From contig NZ_JANTOO010000011.1 of the NCBI RefSeq assembly GCF_024753545.1, forward strand, positions 86,793 to 150,792: 64,000 bases of DNA. The letters run 5' to 3'. Positions within the stretch are counted from its first letter, which is position 1, and every line of letters begins with the position of its first letter. The notes beneath the pieces were generated by a model. That model worked only from the letters and a program-made list of their open reading frames with translations, had not been told where the DNA came from and did no database searches. Position numbers and translations under genes: made by a program. The DNA comes from Lysinibacillus pinottii (GTDB lineage: Bacteria; Bacillota; Bacilli; Bacillales_A; Planococcaceae). Positions 8,612 to 17,086 of the stretch are shown here, one piece after another.

Positions 8612-10072
8612 ATGACGAAAGAAGTTCGCGTTCGTTACGCGCCATCTCCAACAGGTTTTTTACATATCGGTGGGGCGCGTACAGCATTATTCAATTATTT
8701 ATATGCAAAACATCATAACGGTAAATTCATTGTACGTATTGAAGATACGGATATTGAACGTAATGTAGAGGGTGGAGAAGCATCTCAGTTAGATAACCTA
8801 AAATGGTTAGGTATTGAATATGATGAGTCCATTGATATTGGTGGACCTTATGCGCCTTATCGTCAAATGGAGCGTCTTGATATTTATAAAGAGCACGCTG
8901 AAAAACTATTAGCGCAAGGTGCAGCCTACAAATGCTTCTGTTCTTCAGAAAAACTGGAAGCATCTCGTGAGGAACAAAAAGCAAGAGGTGTAGCAGCTCC
9001 TACTTATGATGGTACATGCCGTCATCTCTCAGCTGAGGAAGTTGCAGCTAAAGAAGCAGCGGGTGAGCCATACACAATTCGTATGCGTGTACCAGAAAAT
9101 GTAACATATGATTTTGAAGATTTAGTTCGTGGACAAGTTACATTTGAATCTAAAGACATTGGCGACTGGGTAATTGTAAAAGCAAACGGTATTCCAACGT
9201 ATAACTATGCTGTAGTTCTAGATGATCACTTCATGGAGATTTCTCACGTTTTCCGTGGTGAAGAGCATTTATCTAATACGCCAAAACAAATGATGATCTT
9301 TGATGCATTTGGTTGGGAGTATCCGCGCTTCGGTCATATGACGTTAATTATTAATGAGAACCGTAAAAAGCTATCAAAACGTGATGAGTCCATTATTCAA
9401 TTTGTCACTCAATATAAGGATTTAGGGTATCTTCCTGAAGCAATGTTCAACTTCTTTGCTTTACTTGGCTGGTCTCCAGAAGGGGAAGAGGAAATTTTCT
9501 CTAAAGAAGAATTTATCAAGATCTTTGATGAAAAACGTCTTTCTAAATCACCATCTATGTTCGATAAACAAAAGTTGACATGGATGAATAATCAATATAT
9601 TAAAAAACTATCTTTAGAAGAAGTAGTAGCTTTATCATTACCACATTTACAAAAAGCTGGACTTTTACCAGATGAACTTTCAGCAGTGCAACATGCATGG
9701 GCAACAGATTTAATTGGGCTTTACCATGACCAAATGAGCTTTGGTGCAGAGATTGTTGAATTATCTAGCCTATTCTTTAAAGACCATATTGAATATGATG
9801 AAGAAGCCAAAGCTGTTTTAGCAGGAGAGCAAGTACCAGAGGTAATGGCTGCATTCAAAGCACAGCTCGAAGAATTAGAAGAATTTACGCCAGATGCGGT
9901 AAAAGCAGCTATTAAAGCTGTGCAAAAGGCAACAGGTCATAAAGGTAAAAATTTATTTATGCCAATCCGTGTTGTCACAACGGGTGAAACACATGGACCG
10001 GAGCTTCCCAATGCTATCTGCTTAATTGGCAAAGAGAAAGCAATTGATCGTGTAGAAAAATTTGCGCAATAA
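8612..10072 (+). CDS. gltX: Glutamyl-tRNA synthetase
   Basis: A 486-residue class I synthetase. The HIGH-type motif is PSPTGFLHIGG (11-21) and the KMSKS-type motif is KLSKR near 252. The Cys cluster CFCSS with a later CRH around 108-140 matches the zinc-binding insert. In Bacillales lacking GlnRS this enzyme usually charges both tRNA-Glu and tRNA-Gln. A good AGGAGG lies before ATG 8612. It is followed by the T-box controlled cysE-cysS unit. Confidence 0.97.
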   Translation: MTKEVRVRYAPSPTGFLHIGGARTALFNYLYAKHHNGKFIVRIEDTDIERNVEGGEASQLDNLKWLGIEYDESIDIGGPYAPYRQMERLDIYKEHAEKLLAQGAAYKCFCSSEKLEASREEQKARGVAAPTYDGTCRHLSAEEVAAKEAAGEPYTIRMRVPENVTYDFEDLVRGQVTFESKDIGDWVIVKANGIPTYNYAVVLDDHFMEISHVFRGEEHLSNTPKQMMIFDAFGWEYPRFGHMTLIINENRKKLSKRDESIIQFVTQYKDLGYLPEAMFNFFALLGWSPEGEEEIFSKEEFIKIFDEKRLSKSPSMFDKQKLTWMNNQYIKKLSLEEVVALSLPHLQKAGLLPDELSAVQHAWATDLIGLYHDQMSFGAEIVELSSLFFKDHIEYDEEAKAVLAGEQVPEVMAAFKAQLEELEEFTPDAVKAAIKAVQKATGHKGKNLFMPIRVVTTGETHGPELPNAICLIGKEKAIDRVEKFAQ

Positions 10073-10083
10073 ATAGAAATCCA

Positions 10084-10111
10084 TTGACAATTGATTCTTG
10101 CGTTGTAAAAT
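10084..10111 (+). promoter_or_regulatory. SigA-type promoter of the cysE-cysS T-box unit
   Basis: TTGACA at 10084-10089 and TAAAAT at 10106-10111, spacer 16. It lies just before the T-box leader. Confidence 0.7.
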
Positions 10112-10129
10112 GTATTTACATTGAAAAAG

Positions 10130-10375
10130 CGTTGATAAGGAGAAGTAAGTGGCGCACGCTCTAAAGAGAGGACCATCACCGGCTGAAAGTGGTCTGAGTC
10201 TAGGCAAAACTGAAATGCACCTTTGAGCATAAAGCTGAACTATAGTAGGCTTTATCGATTCGTTCTCGTTAAAGAACGACCAGAGTGGGAGGCTTTTTGC
10301 CTTCAATCAGAGTGGAACCACGCAAATTTAAGCGTCTCTGTCATTCCTTTTTGGGATGATAGGGGCGTTTTTTAT
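10130..10375 (+). promoter_or_regulatory. T-box riboswitch, Cys specifier, upstream of cysE-cysS
   Basis: The leader has the order expected of a T-box: a long Stem I region (about 10135-10240), the conserved T-box bulge with AGAGTGGAACCACGC at about 10309-10323, and a GC-rich terminator (about 10331-10375, ending GGGGCGTTTTTT). The triplet TGC followed by A at 10216-10218, in the 3' side of Stem I after GAA, is the likely specifier and codes for Cys. Uncharged tRNA-Cys should pair here and at the T-box, favouring antitermination and expression of serine acetyltransferase and CysRS. Confidence 0.93.
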
Positions 10376-10531
10376 TTTATCTTCATTCTTTGATGAAGAG
10401 GGAGGCATTCAAACAAACATACCACATCATCTTAGGCAGAGAATTCTAAAGAAAGTTGACGACAGTGTCGGTTCTGTGTAAAGGGTTTCTAGGAATTTGA
10501 GCAAGAACAACATAAAAAGGGGGAGTTTTTT

Positions 10532-11182
10532 GTGTTTAAAAGGATGAAAGAAGATGTGGAAACAATTTTTGAGAATGATCCAGCTGCGCGAAGTGTATTG
10601 GAAGTGGTATTAACATATTCCGGTTTGCATGCCACATGGGCTCATCGAGTGGCTCATTGGTTCTTTAAAAAACGCTTTTATTTTATGGCTCGTGCCATTT
10701 CACAAATAAGCCGCTTTTTTACTGGTATTGAAATTCATCCTGGTGCGAAAATCGGCCGCCGCTTTTTTATAGACCATGGTATGGGTGTTGTGATTGGTGA
10801 AACATGTGAAATCGGTGATAATGTGACTTTGTACCAGGGGGTAACTCTAGGTGGTACAGGGAAAGAAAAAGGAAAACGACACCCTACATTAGAGGATAAT
10901 GTCCTTGTAGCAACAGGCGCTAAAGTTTTAGGTTCTATTACAATTGGCGAGAATAGTAAAATTGGTGCGGGGTCAGTTGTTTTAAAAGAGGTGCCTCCAA
11001 ATGCCACTGTGGTCGGTATACCTGGTAAAATAGTAATTAAAGATGGAGTTCGTCTAGAGAAAAAACTAGATCATCAAAATATTCCTGATCCTGTAGAAGA
11101 ACGTTGTCAAGCTTTTGAGAAGCAAATTGTTATATTAAGACAGGAAATTGAACGCTTACAAAAGGAGAGAGAGACACAATGA
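10532..11182 (+). CDS. cysE: Serine O-acetyltransferase
   Basis: A 216-residue left-handed beta-helix acetyltransferase. It transfers acetyl from acetyl-CoA to L-serine, the first step of cysteine synthesis. Hexapeptide repeats run from about 70 to 170; DHGMGVVIGE carries the catalytic Asp/His pair and LGGTGKEKGKRHPTLEDNV is the typical loop. The C-terminal tail is helical and charged. A GTG start at 10532 follows GGGGGAG. The stop overlaps the cysS start (ATGA), so both are under the upstream T-box. Confidence 0.95.
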   Translation: MFKRMKEDVETIFENDPAARSVLEVVLTYSGLHATWAHRVAHWFFKKRFYFMARAISQISRFFTGIEIHPGAKIGRRFFIDHGMGVVIGETCEIGDNVTLYQGVTLGGTGKEKGKRHPTLEDNVLVATGAKVLGSITIGENSKIGAGSVVLKEVPPNATVVGIPGKIVIKDGVRLEKKLDHQNIPDPVEERCQAFEKQIVILRQEIERLQKERETQ

Positions 11183-12579
11183 GTATTCAAATTTTCAACT
11201 CATTATCAAGACAAAAAGAAACCTTTGTTCCGCTAGAAGAAGGCAAAGTAAAAATGTATGTCTGCGGGCCTACCGTTTATAACTATATCCATATCGGGAA
11301 TTCACGTCCTGTTATAGTTTACGACACAGTCCGTCGCTATTTCCAATATAAAGGCTATGATGTAAAGTTTGTTTCCAATTTTACGGATGTAGACGATAAA
11401 ATTATTAAGGCTGCCAATGAGCTTGGTGAAGAAGTTCATGAGTTAACAGAGCGCTTTATAGCTGCGTACTTTGAAGATGTTACTGCATTAGGGTGCAAAA
11501 AAGCCGATGTTCATCCACGTGTAACAGAGCATATGGCTGATATTATTCAATTTATCCAAGTTTTAATTGAAAAAGGCTATGCTTATGAGTCAGCAGGTGA
11601 TGTGTATTACCGCACGCGCAAGTTTAATGGCTATGGTAAATTATCACATCAATCCGTAGATGATTTAAAAATTGGTGCACGTATAGAAGCTGGTGAGAAA
11701 AAAGATGATGCATTAGATTTTGCTTTATGGAAAGCAGCGAAGCCAGGTGAAATTTTCTGGGAAAGTCCTTGGGGCAATGGTCGTCCTGGTTGGCATATTG
11801 AATGTTCAGTAATGGCTCGTGAGCATTTAGGAGATACTATTGATATTCACGCTGGTGGGCAGGATTTAACTTTCCCACACCACGAAAATGAAATTGCACA
11901 GTCAGAAGCTCACAATGATAAAACATTTGCACGTTATTGGATGCATAATGGTTATATTAATATTGATAATGAAAAGATGTCTAAATCTCTTGGGAATTTT
12001 ATTTTGGTGAATGATATTCGTAAACAAATTGATCCACAGGTGCTTCGCTTCTTTATGCTATCTGTTCATTATCGTCATCCAATTAATTTTGCGAAGGATT
12101 TAGTAGAGGCAGCTTCAGCTGGCTTAGAGCGCATTCGTACAGCCTACAACAATGTGAAGCATCGTCTTACGACTACTGTAAGCTTAGGCGATCACTCAGA
12201 TGAGTGGCTGAATAAAATTACTGAGCAAAAGGCACAGTTTGAAGAGGCCATGGATGATGATTTTAATACAGCTAACGGGATTTCGGTATTATTTGAGTTA
12301 GCTCGTATTGCTAATATTTATTTAAATGAAACGAATACTTGCAAAAAAGTGTTAGAAACATTTATTGAAACTTTTGAAGTACTAGGTGACGTCTTAGGTA
12401 TCGAATTTGCAAAAGAAGAAGAATTATTAGACGAAGAAATTGAAGCACTACTACAAGAGCGTGTAGAGGCACGTAAGAATCGTGATTTTGCTCGTTCTGA
12501 TGAGATTCGTGACCATTTGCAAGCCCAAGGTATCATTTTAGAAGATACGCGACAAGGAACTAGATGGAAACGAGGGTAA
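11179..12579 (+). CDS. cysS: Cysteinyl-tRNA synthetase
   Basis: A 466-residue class I synthetase. The zinc and substrate Cys lies in MYVCGPTVYNYIHIGNSRP (with HIGH-type HIGN), further zinc ligands in GWHIECSVMA and HHENEIAQSEA, and the KMSKS loop is KMSKSLGNF. The C-terminal DALR and anticodon-binding helices are intact. It overlaps cysE by four bases. The end overlaps the extended alternative start of mrnC. Confidence 0.97.
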   Translation: MSIQIFNSLSRQKETFVPLEEGKVKMYVCGPTVYNYIHIGNSRPVIVYDTVRRYFQYKGYDVKFVSNFTDVDDKIIKAANELGEEVHELTERFIAAYFEDVTALGCKKADVHPRVTEHMADIIQFIQVLIEKGYAYESAGDVYYRTRKFNGYGKLSHQSVDDLKIGARIEAGEKKDDALDFALWKAAKPGEIFWESPWGNGRPGWHIECSVMAREHLGDTIDIHAGGQDLTFPHHENEIAQSEAHNDKTFARYWMHNGYINIDNEKMSKSLGNFILVNDIRKQIDPQVLRFFMLSVHYRHPINFAKDLVEAASAGLERIRTAYNNVKHRLTTTVSLGDHSDEWLNKITEQKAQFEEAMDDDFNTANGISVLFELARIANIYLNETNTCKKVLETFIETFEVLGDVLGIEFAKEEELLDEEIEALLQERVEARKNRDFARSDEIRDHLQAQGIILEDTRQGTRWKRG

Positions 12580-12584
12580 TTAAG

Positions 12585-12998
12585 TTGGATAAACTTCGCA
12601 ATGAAGATGTTAAGCAATTAAATGCGTTGGCGTTAGCCTATATGGGTGACGCCGTATTGGAGCAAAAGATACGAGAACACTTGCTTCGTTCAGGTCGAGT
12701 TAAACCGAATACACTTCATCGAGAGGCAACGCGTTACGTTTCGGCAAAGGCACAATCTATGATTGTTCATCGTATGATGGATGAGAATTATTTAACAGAG
12801 GAGGAGTTGGCAGTGTTCCGTCGTGGACGTAATGCCAAGTCCGGCTCTGTACCAAAGAATACAGATGTCCAAACTTATCGAAATAGCTCTGGCTTTGAGG
12901 CGGTACTTGGTAGTTTATATTTATTAAATGAACTTGAACGCGTGTATGAAATCATTGCATATGCTATTCAAATAATCGAGGAATCGAAAGGAGTGTAG
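12585..12998 (+). CDS. mrnC: Mini-ribonuclease III (MrnC), 23S rRNA maturation
   Basis: An RNase III catalytic domain without the double-stranded-RNA-binding domain, about 137 residues. ALAYMGDAVLEQKIREHLL is the signature helix with the catalytic acidic residues, and RRGRNAKSGSVPKNTDVQTYRNSSGFEAVLGSLYLL is the second. It trims 23S rRNA ends. The start is uncertain: TTG 12585 (after GAGGG) gives a family-length N-terminus, while ATG 12564 (after AAGGA) would overlap cysS by 16 bases. The downstream neighbour rlmB is standard. Confidence 0.93.
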   Translation: MDKLRNEDVKQLNALALAYMGDAVLEQKIREHLLRSGRVKPNTLHREATRYVSAKAQSMIVHRMMDENYLTEEELAVFRRGRNAKSGSVPKNTDVQTYRNSSGFEAVLGSLYLLNELERVYEIIAYAIQIIEESKGV

Positions 12999-13003
12999 AA
13001 AGA

Positions 13004-13756
13004 ATGACAGAACAAAATGGAGAAATTATTGCCGGTAAAAACCCAGTGTTAGAAGCACTTCGTTCAGGACGCGATATGAATAAAGTATGGATTGCAGAGG
13101 GGGTAAAAAAATCGGGTGTCAATGAACTGCTAGATCTAGCTCGAGAACGTGGAGTGATCGTTCAGTTTGTTCCGAAAAAGAAGGTCGACCAATTATCAAG
13201 TGCAAATCATCAAGGTATTGTTGCTTCTGTTGCAGCATATAAGTATGCTGAACTGGAGGATTTATTTGCTGCAGCCGCAAAAAAACAAGAAGATCCCTTT
13301 TTCTTAATCTTAGACGAGCTTGAAGATCCACATAACCTAGGTTCTATTATGAGAACAGCTGATGCAATAGGAGCGCATGGTATTATTATTCCAAAGCGCC
13401 GTTCAGTAAGTTTAACAGCTGTCGTGGCGAAGTCTTCAACAGGCGCTATTGAACATGTCCCTGTAGTACGTGTAAACAATCTGGCTCAAACAGTGGATGA
13501 ACTAAAAGAACGAGGTATATGGATTGCTGGTACAGACGCGAAGGGCTCTGTAGACTATCGGAAAATGGATGCAACATTACCATTGGCTATCATTATCGGT
13601 AGTGAGGGTAAGGGAATGGGTCGCTTATTAAAAGAGAAATGTGACTTCTTGTATCATTTACCGATGGTAGGGCATGTGACATCACTGAATGCTTCAGTGG
13701 CAGCAGCATTATTAATGTACGAAGTGTATCGTAAGCGTCAAGAAGCGAATGAGTAA
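13004..13756 (+). CDS. rlmB: 23S rRNA (guanosine-2'-O-)-methyltransferase, TrmH/RlmB family
   Basis: A 250-residue SPOUT methyltransferase. An N-terminal substrate-binding domain (about 1-80) precedes the knotted SAM-binding domain with DELEDPHNLGSIMRTADAIGAHGIII-type motif 1, GSEGKGM motif 2 and LNASVAAALLMYE motif 3. The family methylates 23S rRNA at G2251 (E. coli numbering). It starts five bases after mrnC and is followed two bases later by rae1, which suggests one operon. Confidence 0.95.
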   Translation: MTEQNGEIIAGKNPVLEALRSGRDMNKVWIAEGVKKSGVNELLDLARERGVIVQFVPKKKVDQLSSANHQGIVASVAAYKYAELEDLFAAAAKKQEDPFFLILDELEDPHNLGSIMRTADAIGAHGIIIPKRRSVSLTAVVAKSSTGAIEHVPVVRVNNLAQTVDELKERGIWIAGTDAKGSVDYRKMDATLPLAIIIGSEGKGMGRLLKEKCDFLYHLPMVGHVTSLNASVAAALLMYEVYRKRQEANE

Positions 13757-13758
13757 CA

Positions 13759-14271
13759 ATGAAAAACATTTTGCTAGTTGATGGCTATAATATGATTGGG
13801 TCCTGGAAAGAGCTTCGACCATTGCGGGATACAAATTTTGAGGATGCTCGCAAAAGGTTGATAGAACTTATGGCTGAATATAAAGCAGCTATGGGGTGGC
13901 GCGTAATTATTGTTTTTGACGCACATCTAGTACCAGGCGTAGAGCAATCTTATTTAGAAAGTGATGTTGAAGTCATTTATACTCGGAAAAATGAAACAGC
14001 AGATGAACGTATTGAAAAAATGACGCATGAACTTAAGGCTAGAAATGTACAAATACACGTAGCAACTTCCGATATGGCAGAGCAAAGTGTGATCTTTGGT
14101 AATGGAGCTTTGAGAAAATCAGCGAGAGAACTAGAAATAGATACAAGCATTATCCAGCATAAAATATCTCATGCTGTAAAAAGGAAACATGAAAGTAGAC
14201 CACCTTCACGTATAGAATTAAAGCCGGATGTGGCGATAGCATTCGAAAAATGGAGACGTGGATTGAAATGA
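13759..14271 (+). CDS. rae1: Rae1 (YacP), ribosome-dependent mRNA endonuclease
   Basis: A 170-residue NYN/PIN-like domain protein starting KNILLVDGYNMIGSW, with the first catalytic Asp in VDGYN and later acidic residues in VIIVFDAH and ATSDMAEQ. In B. subtilis the homologue cleaves mRNA in the ribosomal A site. It follows rlmB by two bases and ends just before the sigH promoter, so it closes the gltX-cysES-mrnC-rlmB gene string. Confidence 0.93.
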   Translation: MKNILLVDGYNMIGSWKELRPLRDTNFEDARKRLIELMAEYKAAMGWRVIIVFDAHLVPGVEQSYLESDVEVIYTRKNETADERIEKMTHELKARNVQIHVATSDMAEQSVIFGNGALRKSARELEIDTSIIQHKISHAVKRKHESRPPSRIELKPDVAIAFEKWRRGLK

Positions 14272-14275
14272 TTGA

Positions 14276-14305
14276 TTGACGCATATTTTCCATTTCCGTT
14301 ATACT
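14276..14305 (+). promoter_or_regulatory. SigA-type promoter of sigH
   Basis: TTGACG at 14276-14281 and TATACT at 14300-14305, spacer 18, about 35 bases before the sigH start. In B. subtilis this promoter is repressed by AbrB; no AbrB site can be called from sequence alone. Confidence 0.7.
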
Positions 14306-14339
14306 GTTCCTAATTATCTGTTGTGGCTGAGGTGATACC

Positions 14340-14987
14340 ATGTTTAAAAATAGCATTGTACAAGTGACACAAGATTTTGAACGATTCAATGATGAAGAGC
14401 TTATTGAAATGGTGCATCAAGGTAATACAGATGCGTTGGATTATTTAATTACGAAATACCGTTTGTTAGTTAGGGCGAAGGCAAGATCCTATTTCTTAAT
14501 TGGTGCTGATAAGGAAGATATTGTGCAAGAGGGCATGATTGGTTTGTATAAAGCGATTCGTGATTTTAAAGGGGATAAGCTTGCTTCTTTCCGGGCATTT
14601 GCTGAGCTATGTATTACAAGGCAAATTATTACCGCTATTAAAACGGCTACTAGGCAAAAGCATATACCTCTCAACTCCTATGTTTCTTTGGACAAGCCCA
14701 TTTTTGATGAAGAATCAGACCGAACGCTAATGGATGTTTTAACAGGCGCTATCATGGATGATCCAGAAGAATTAATAATTCATAGAGAAGAATTTGGATA
14801 TTTAGAAGAAAAGATGAGTGAGATTTTAAGTGAACTAGAGTTACAGGTTTTAGCTCTATATCTAGATGGCCGATCATATCATGAAATTTCTGCAAAATTA
14901 AATCGTCATGTGAAATCCATTGATAATGCTTTGCAGCGGGTGAAGCGCAAATTAGAGCGACATTTAGTCCTTGAGGAAATGTCTTAG
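14340..14987 (+). CDS. sigH: RNA polymerase sigma-H factor
   Basis: A 215-residue sigma-70-family factor that drives early sporulation and transition-state genes. Region 2 is seen in YRLLVRAKARSYFLIGADKEDIVQEGMIGLYKAIRDF (core binding and -10 melting), and region 4 in LSELELQVLALYLDGRSYHEISAKLNRHVKSIDNALQRVKRKL. The ATG at 14340 follows GAGGTGATACC. The neighbour order sigH-rpmG-secE-nusG is the Bacillales standard. Confidence 0.97.
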   Translation: MFKNSIVQVTQDFERFNDEELIEMVHQGNTDALDYLITKYRLLVRAKARSYFLIGADKEDIVQEGMIGLYKAIRDFKGDKLASFRAFAELCITRQIITAIKTATRQKHIPLNSYVSLDKPIFDEESDRTLMDVLTGAIMDDPEELIIHREEFGYLEEKMSEILSELELQVLALYLDGRSYHEISAKLNRHVKSIDNALQRVKRKLERHLVLEEMS

Positions 14988-15008
14988 AGGTCATAGGCTT
15001 TATTGACA

Positions 15009-15037
15009 TTGACAAATATAGGTGTTAGTCTTAAAAA
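15009..15037 (+). promoter_or_regulatory. Promoter for rpmG-secE
   Basis: TTGACA at 15009-15014 and TAAAAA at 15032-15037, spacer 17. A second TTGACA starts six bases upstream (15003). Confidence 0.55.
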
Positions 15038-15063
15038 GATAAAGTGCCGAAAAAGGTGAGTGT

Positions 15064-15210
15064 ATGGCAAAAAAAGTCGTGCTAAATTGCGAGAAATGTG
15101 GATCGAGAAATTACACGTTCCCGGCTAAAGAAGGCTCCACTGTACGCCTCGAATTAAAGAAATTTTGCTCGCATTGCAATGAACATACAGTGCATAAACA
15201 AACGTTATAA
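15064..15210 (+). CDS. rpmG: 50S ribosomal protein L33 (zinc-binding type)
   Basis: A 48-residue protein, MAKKVVLNCEKCGSRNY at the start and FCSHCNEHTVHKQTL at the end. Two CxxC pairs (C9/C12 and C35/C38) make it a zinc-containing C+ form of L33, so it may be replaced by a zinc-free paralogue under zinc limitation. Its ribosome site is AAAAAGGTGAG. It lies between sigH and secE as in other Bacillales. Confidence 0.95.
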   Translation: MAKKVVLNCEKCGSRNYTFPAKEGSTVRLELKKFCSHCNEHTVHKQTL

Positions 15211-15259
15211 AATGATATGTAAATAGACAGATTTTGATTGATTCGGAGGTTAAGCTAGA

Positions 15260-15445
15260 ATGGGCAAGATCAAAGGCTTTTTCAGTGATGTAATGTCAGA
15301 AATGCGCAAAACAAGCTGGCCGAAAAGTAAAGAGCTGACTAAATATACAGTCGTTGTAATTTCAACTGTTGTCGTTATGGCTTTATTTTTTGTGTTAGTT
15401 GACTTAGGTATTTCATCATTATTCCGCTGGTACTTAGATTTATAA
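15260..15445 (+). CDS. secE: SecE subunit of the Sec translocon
   Basis: A 61-residue single-span form typical of Gram-positives: an amphipathic helix with SEMRKTSWPKSKEL, then one membrane helix (about 31-53). It clamps SecY in the SecYEG channel. A terminator-like hairpin follows at once, and nusG, usually adjacent, is 335 bases away. Confidence 0.95.
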   Translation: MGKIKGFFSDVMSEMRKTSWPKSKELTKYTVVVISTVVVMALFFVLVDLGISSLFRWYLDL

Positions 15446-15477
15446 TTTAGTAAATAGCATGTTAATACTTATGAAAT

Positions 15478-15508
15478 AGCCCGTCCATTGCAATAACGGG
15501 TTTTTTCG
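15478..15508 (+). terminator. Terminator after secE
   Basis: AGCCCGT (15478-15484) pairs with ACGGGTT (15496-15502) with one G-U pair, followed by TTTTTT. Confidence 0.75.
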
Positions 15509-15780
15509 TTTGTTTTATCTTCATTCAGCAGGTAATTCTATCTTTATGTGCAAGTGATATGGATGAAGTGAATGGCAGTAAGTTAATCTCATTATGATAA
15601 GTATGATAGTAGCGATAGATGACTATGCTAGTTTCGATACATATCTTCAGGCTTTCTTTATAGGAAAAGGCTATGTTTATATGAGATGTTTGTGAAAAGG
15701 GTAAGGATTGCATCTAGCATATCGCGATTCATTTTCACTTTTATTTGTAAGGGAGGGACGGACGAGGAGTCCTAGTAGTT
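15509..15780 (+). other. Long secE-nusG intergenic region, no gene recognised
   Basis: No reading frame with a ribosome site or recognisable similarity was found. TATGCTAG near 15625 is the inverted copy of CTAGCATA near 15714, which could form a long-range stem. The 3' end supplies the nusG ribosome site (GAGGAG near 15764). Confidence 0.5.
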
Positions 15781-16314
15781 ATGGAGAAAAATTGGTATGT
15801 TGTTCATACGTATTCAGGGTATGAGAACCGAGTAAAAGCAAACCTAGAAAAACGTGTAGAAACAATGGGAATGCAAGATAAAATCTTCCGAGTGATTGTT
15901 CCTGAGCATGAGGAAACAGAAATGAAGGATGGGAAAAAGCGTACGATGATGCGTAAAGTTTTCCCAGGTTATGTATTAGTAGAGCTTATTATGACAGATG
16001 ATTCTTGGTATGTAGTGCGTAATACGCCGGGTGTAACAGGCTTTATCGGGTCCTCTGGTGGAGGAGCAAAACCAACACCTTTACTACCTGAAGAAGCGGA
16101 TCGTCTATTACAACAAATGGGTATGACTGATAAGATTGTTGAAGTGGACATCTCTATTGGTGAGGCAGTTGAAGTATTAGAAGGGCCGTTCGCTCATTTC
16201 CAAGGACGTGTTGAAGAAATTGACACAGAAAAAGGAAAAATAAAAGTGTCAGTTGATATGTTTGGTCGCGAAACAATTATGGAGCTAGACTTCGAACAAA
16301 TTCAAAAATTATAG
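15781..16314 (+). CDS. nusG: Transcription factor NusG
   Basis: A 177-residue protein with an NGN domain (about 1-110; KNWYVVHTYSGYENRVKANLEKR and VFPGYVLVELIMTDDSWYVVRNTPGVTGF) and a C-terminal KOW domain (EGPFAHFQGRVEEID). It modulates RNA polymerase pausing and Rho-dependent events. ATG 15781 gives the exact family start MEKNWYVVH; the likely Shine-Dalgarno is somewhat distant, near 15764. Confidence 0.97.
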   Translation: MEKNWYVVHTYSGYENRVKANLEKRVETMGMQDKIFRVIVPEHEETEMKDGKKRTMMRKVFPGYVLVELIMTDDSWYVVRNTPGVTGFIGSSGGGAKPTPLLPEEADRLLQQMGMTDKIVEVDISIGEAVEVLEGPFAHFQGRVEEIDTEKGKIKVSVDMFGRETIMELDFEQIQKL

Positions 16315-16377
16315 TACAATTTCTAGAACTGTGACATGCCAATTGGTAGACGTTTCGCAGATTTTGTTAATTACTAC

Positions 16378-16406
16378 TTGCTTAAAAAAATTAAAAGTGG
16401 TATCAT
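16378..16406 (+). promoter_or_regulatory. Promoter of rplK-rplA
   Basis: TTGCTT at 16378-16383 and TATCAT at 16401-16406, spacer 17. Confidence 0.6.
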
Positions 16407-16493
16407 TTCATAGGTCAGACTGTCATACTTTTGTTTGACGTCTGTAATGATAATTTTAATGTTATCGGCACTTAGCTGACAGACAGATATTGA

Positions 16494-16537
16494 GTGGGAG
16501 GGGCAACCCAATTACCACATCACGGACTTAAGGAGGT
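16494..16537 (+). promoter_or_regulatory. Small structured leader of rplK
   Basis: GTGG and CCAC (16494-16497 and 16515-16518) enclose GGG and CCC, a compact hairpin just before AAGGAGGTG. Its position suits autoregulation of the L11-L1 mRNA, but this is inference. Confidence 0.4.
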
Positions 16538-16544
16538 GTGTCTC

Positions 16545-16970
16545 GTGGCTAAAAAAGTTATTAAAGTTGTAAAACTTCAAATCCCTGCTGGTAAAGCTAA
16601 TCCAGCTCCACCGGTTGGTCCTGCATTAGGTCAAGCAGGTGTGAACATCATGGGATTCTGTAAAGAATTCAACGCGCGTACTGCTGATCAAGCTGGTCTT
16701 ATTATTCCAGTTGAAATTTCAGTATTCGAGGATCGTTCTTTCACTTTCATTACAAAAACTCCACCTGCAGCAGTTCTACTTAAAGTAGCAGCTGGTATCC
16801 AATCTGGATCTGGTGAACCAAATCGTAAAAAAGTGGCAACGGTTAAACGTGATAAAGTTCGCGAAATCGCTGAAACTAAAATGCCAGACCTTAACGCTGC
16901 TTCAGTAGAAGCTGCTATGTTAATGGTAGAAGGTACTGCACGAAGCATGGGTATTGTTATCGAAGACTAA
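16545..16970 (+). CDS. rplK: 50S ribosomal protein L11
   Basis: A 141-residue L11. The N-terminal domain [30 protein letters not shown] carries the conserved prolines of the thiostrepton and GTPase-centre site; the C-terminal domain binds 23S rRNA helices 43-44. GTG 16545, after AAGGAGGTG, gives the family start [16 protein letters not shown]; an earlier in-frame ATG at 16494 lies inside the leader hairpin and is rejected. Confidence 0.97.
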
Positions 16971-16999
16971 TCCCAGTTACTTGATGTTTTGTTTTTTGG

Positions 17000-17037
17000 A
17001 AGGTTGCGAAGTTTCTTTGTGAACACGCAACCTTTAT
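17000..17037 (+). promoter_or_regulatory. Hairpin between rplK and rplA, possible weak terminator
   Basis: AAGGTTGCG (17000-17008) pairs perfectly with CGCAACCTT (17026-17034), followed by TATTCG, which is a poor T-run. It could be a partial attenuator or an RNA-stability or L1-binding element. Confidence 0.5.
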
Positions 17038-17086
17038 TCGTGGGAGGTAAAATCCGTTATAACCACAATCAAGGAGGAAATATATA

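Noticed and set aside
16494..16544. In-frame 17-codon extension of L11
   Set aside because: It coincides with the leader hairpin; the GTG at 16545 has the better ribosome site and matches the family start.
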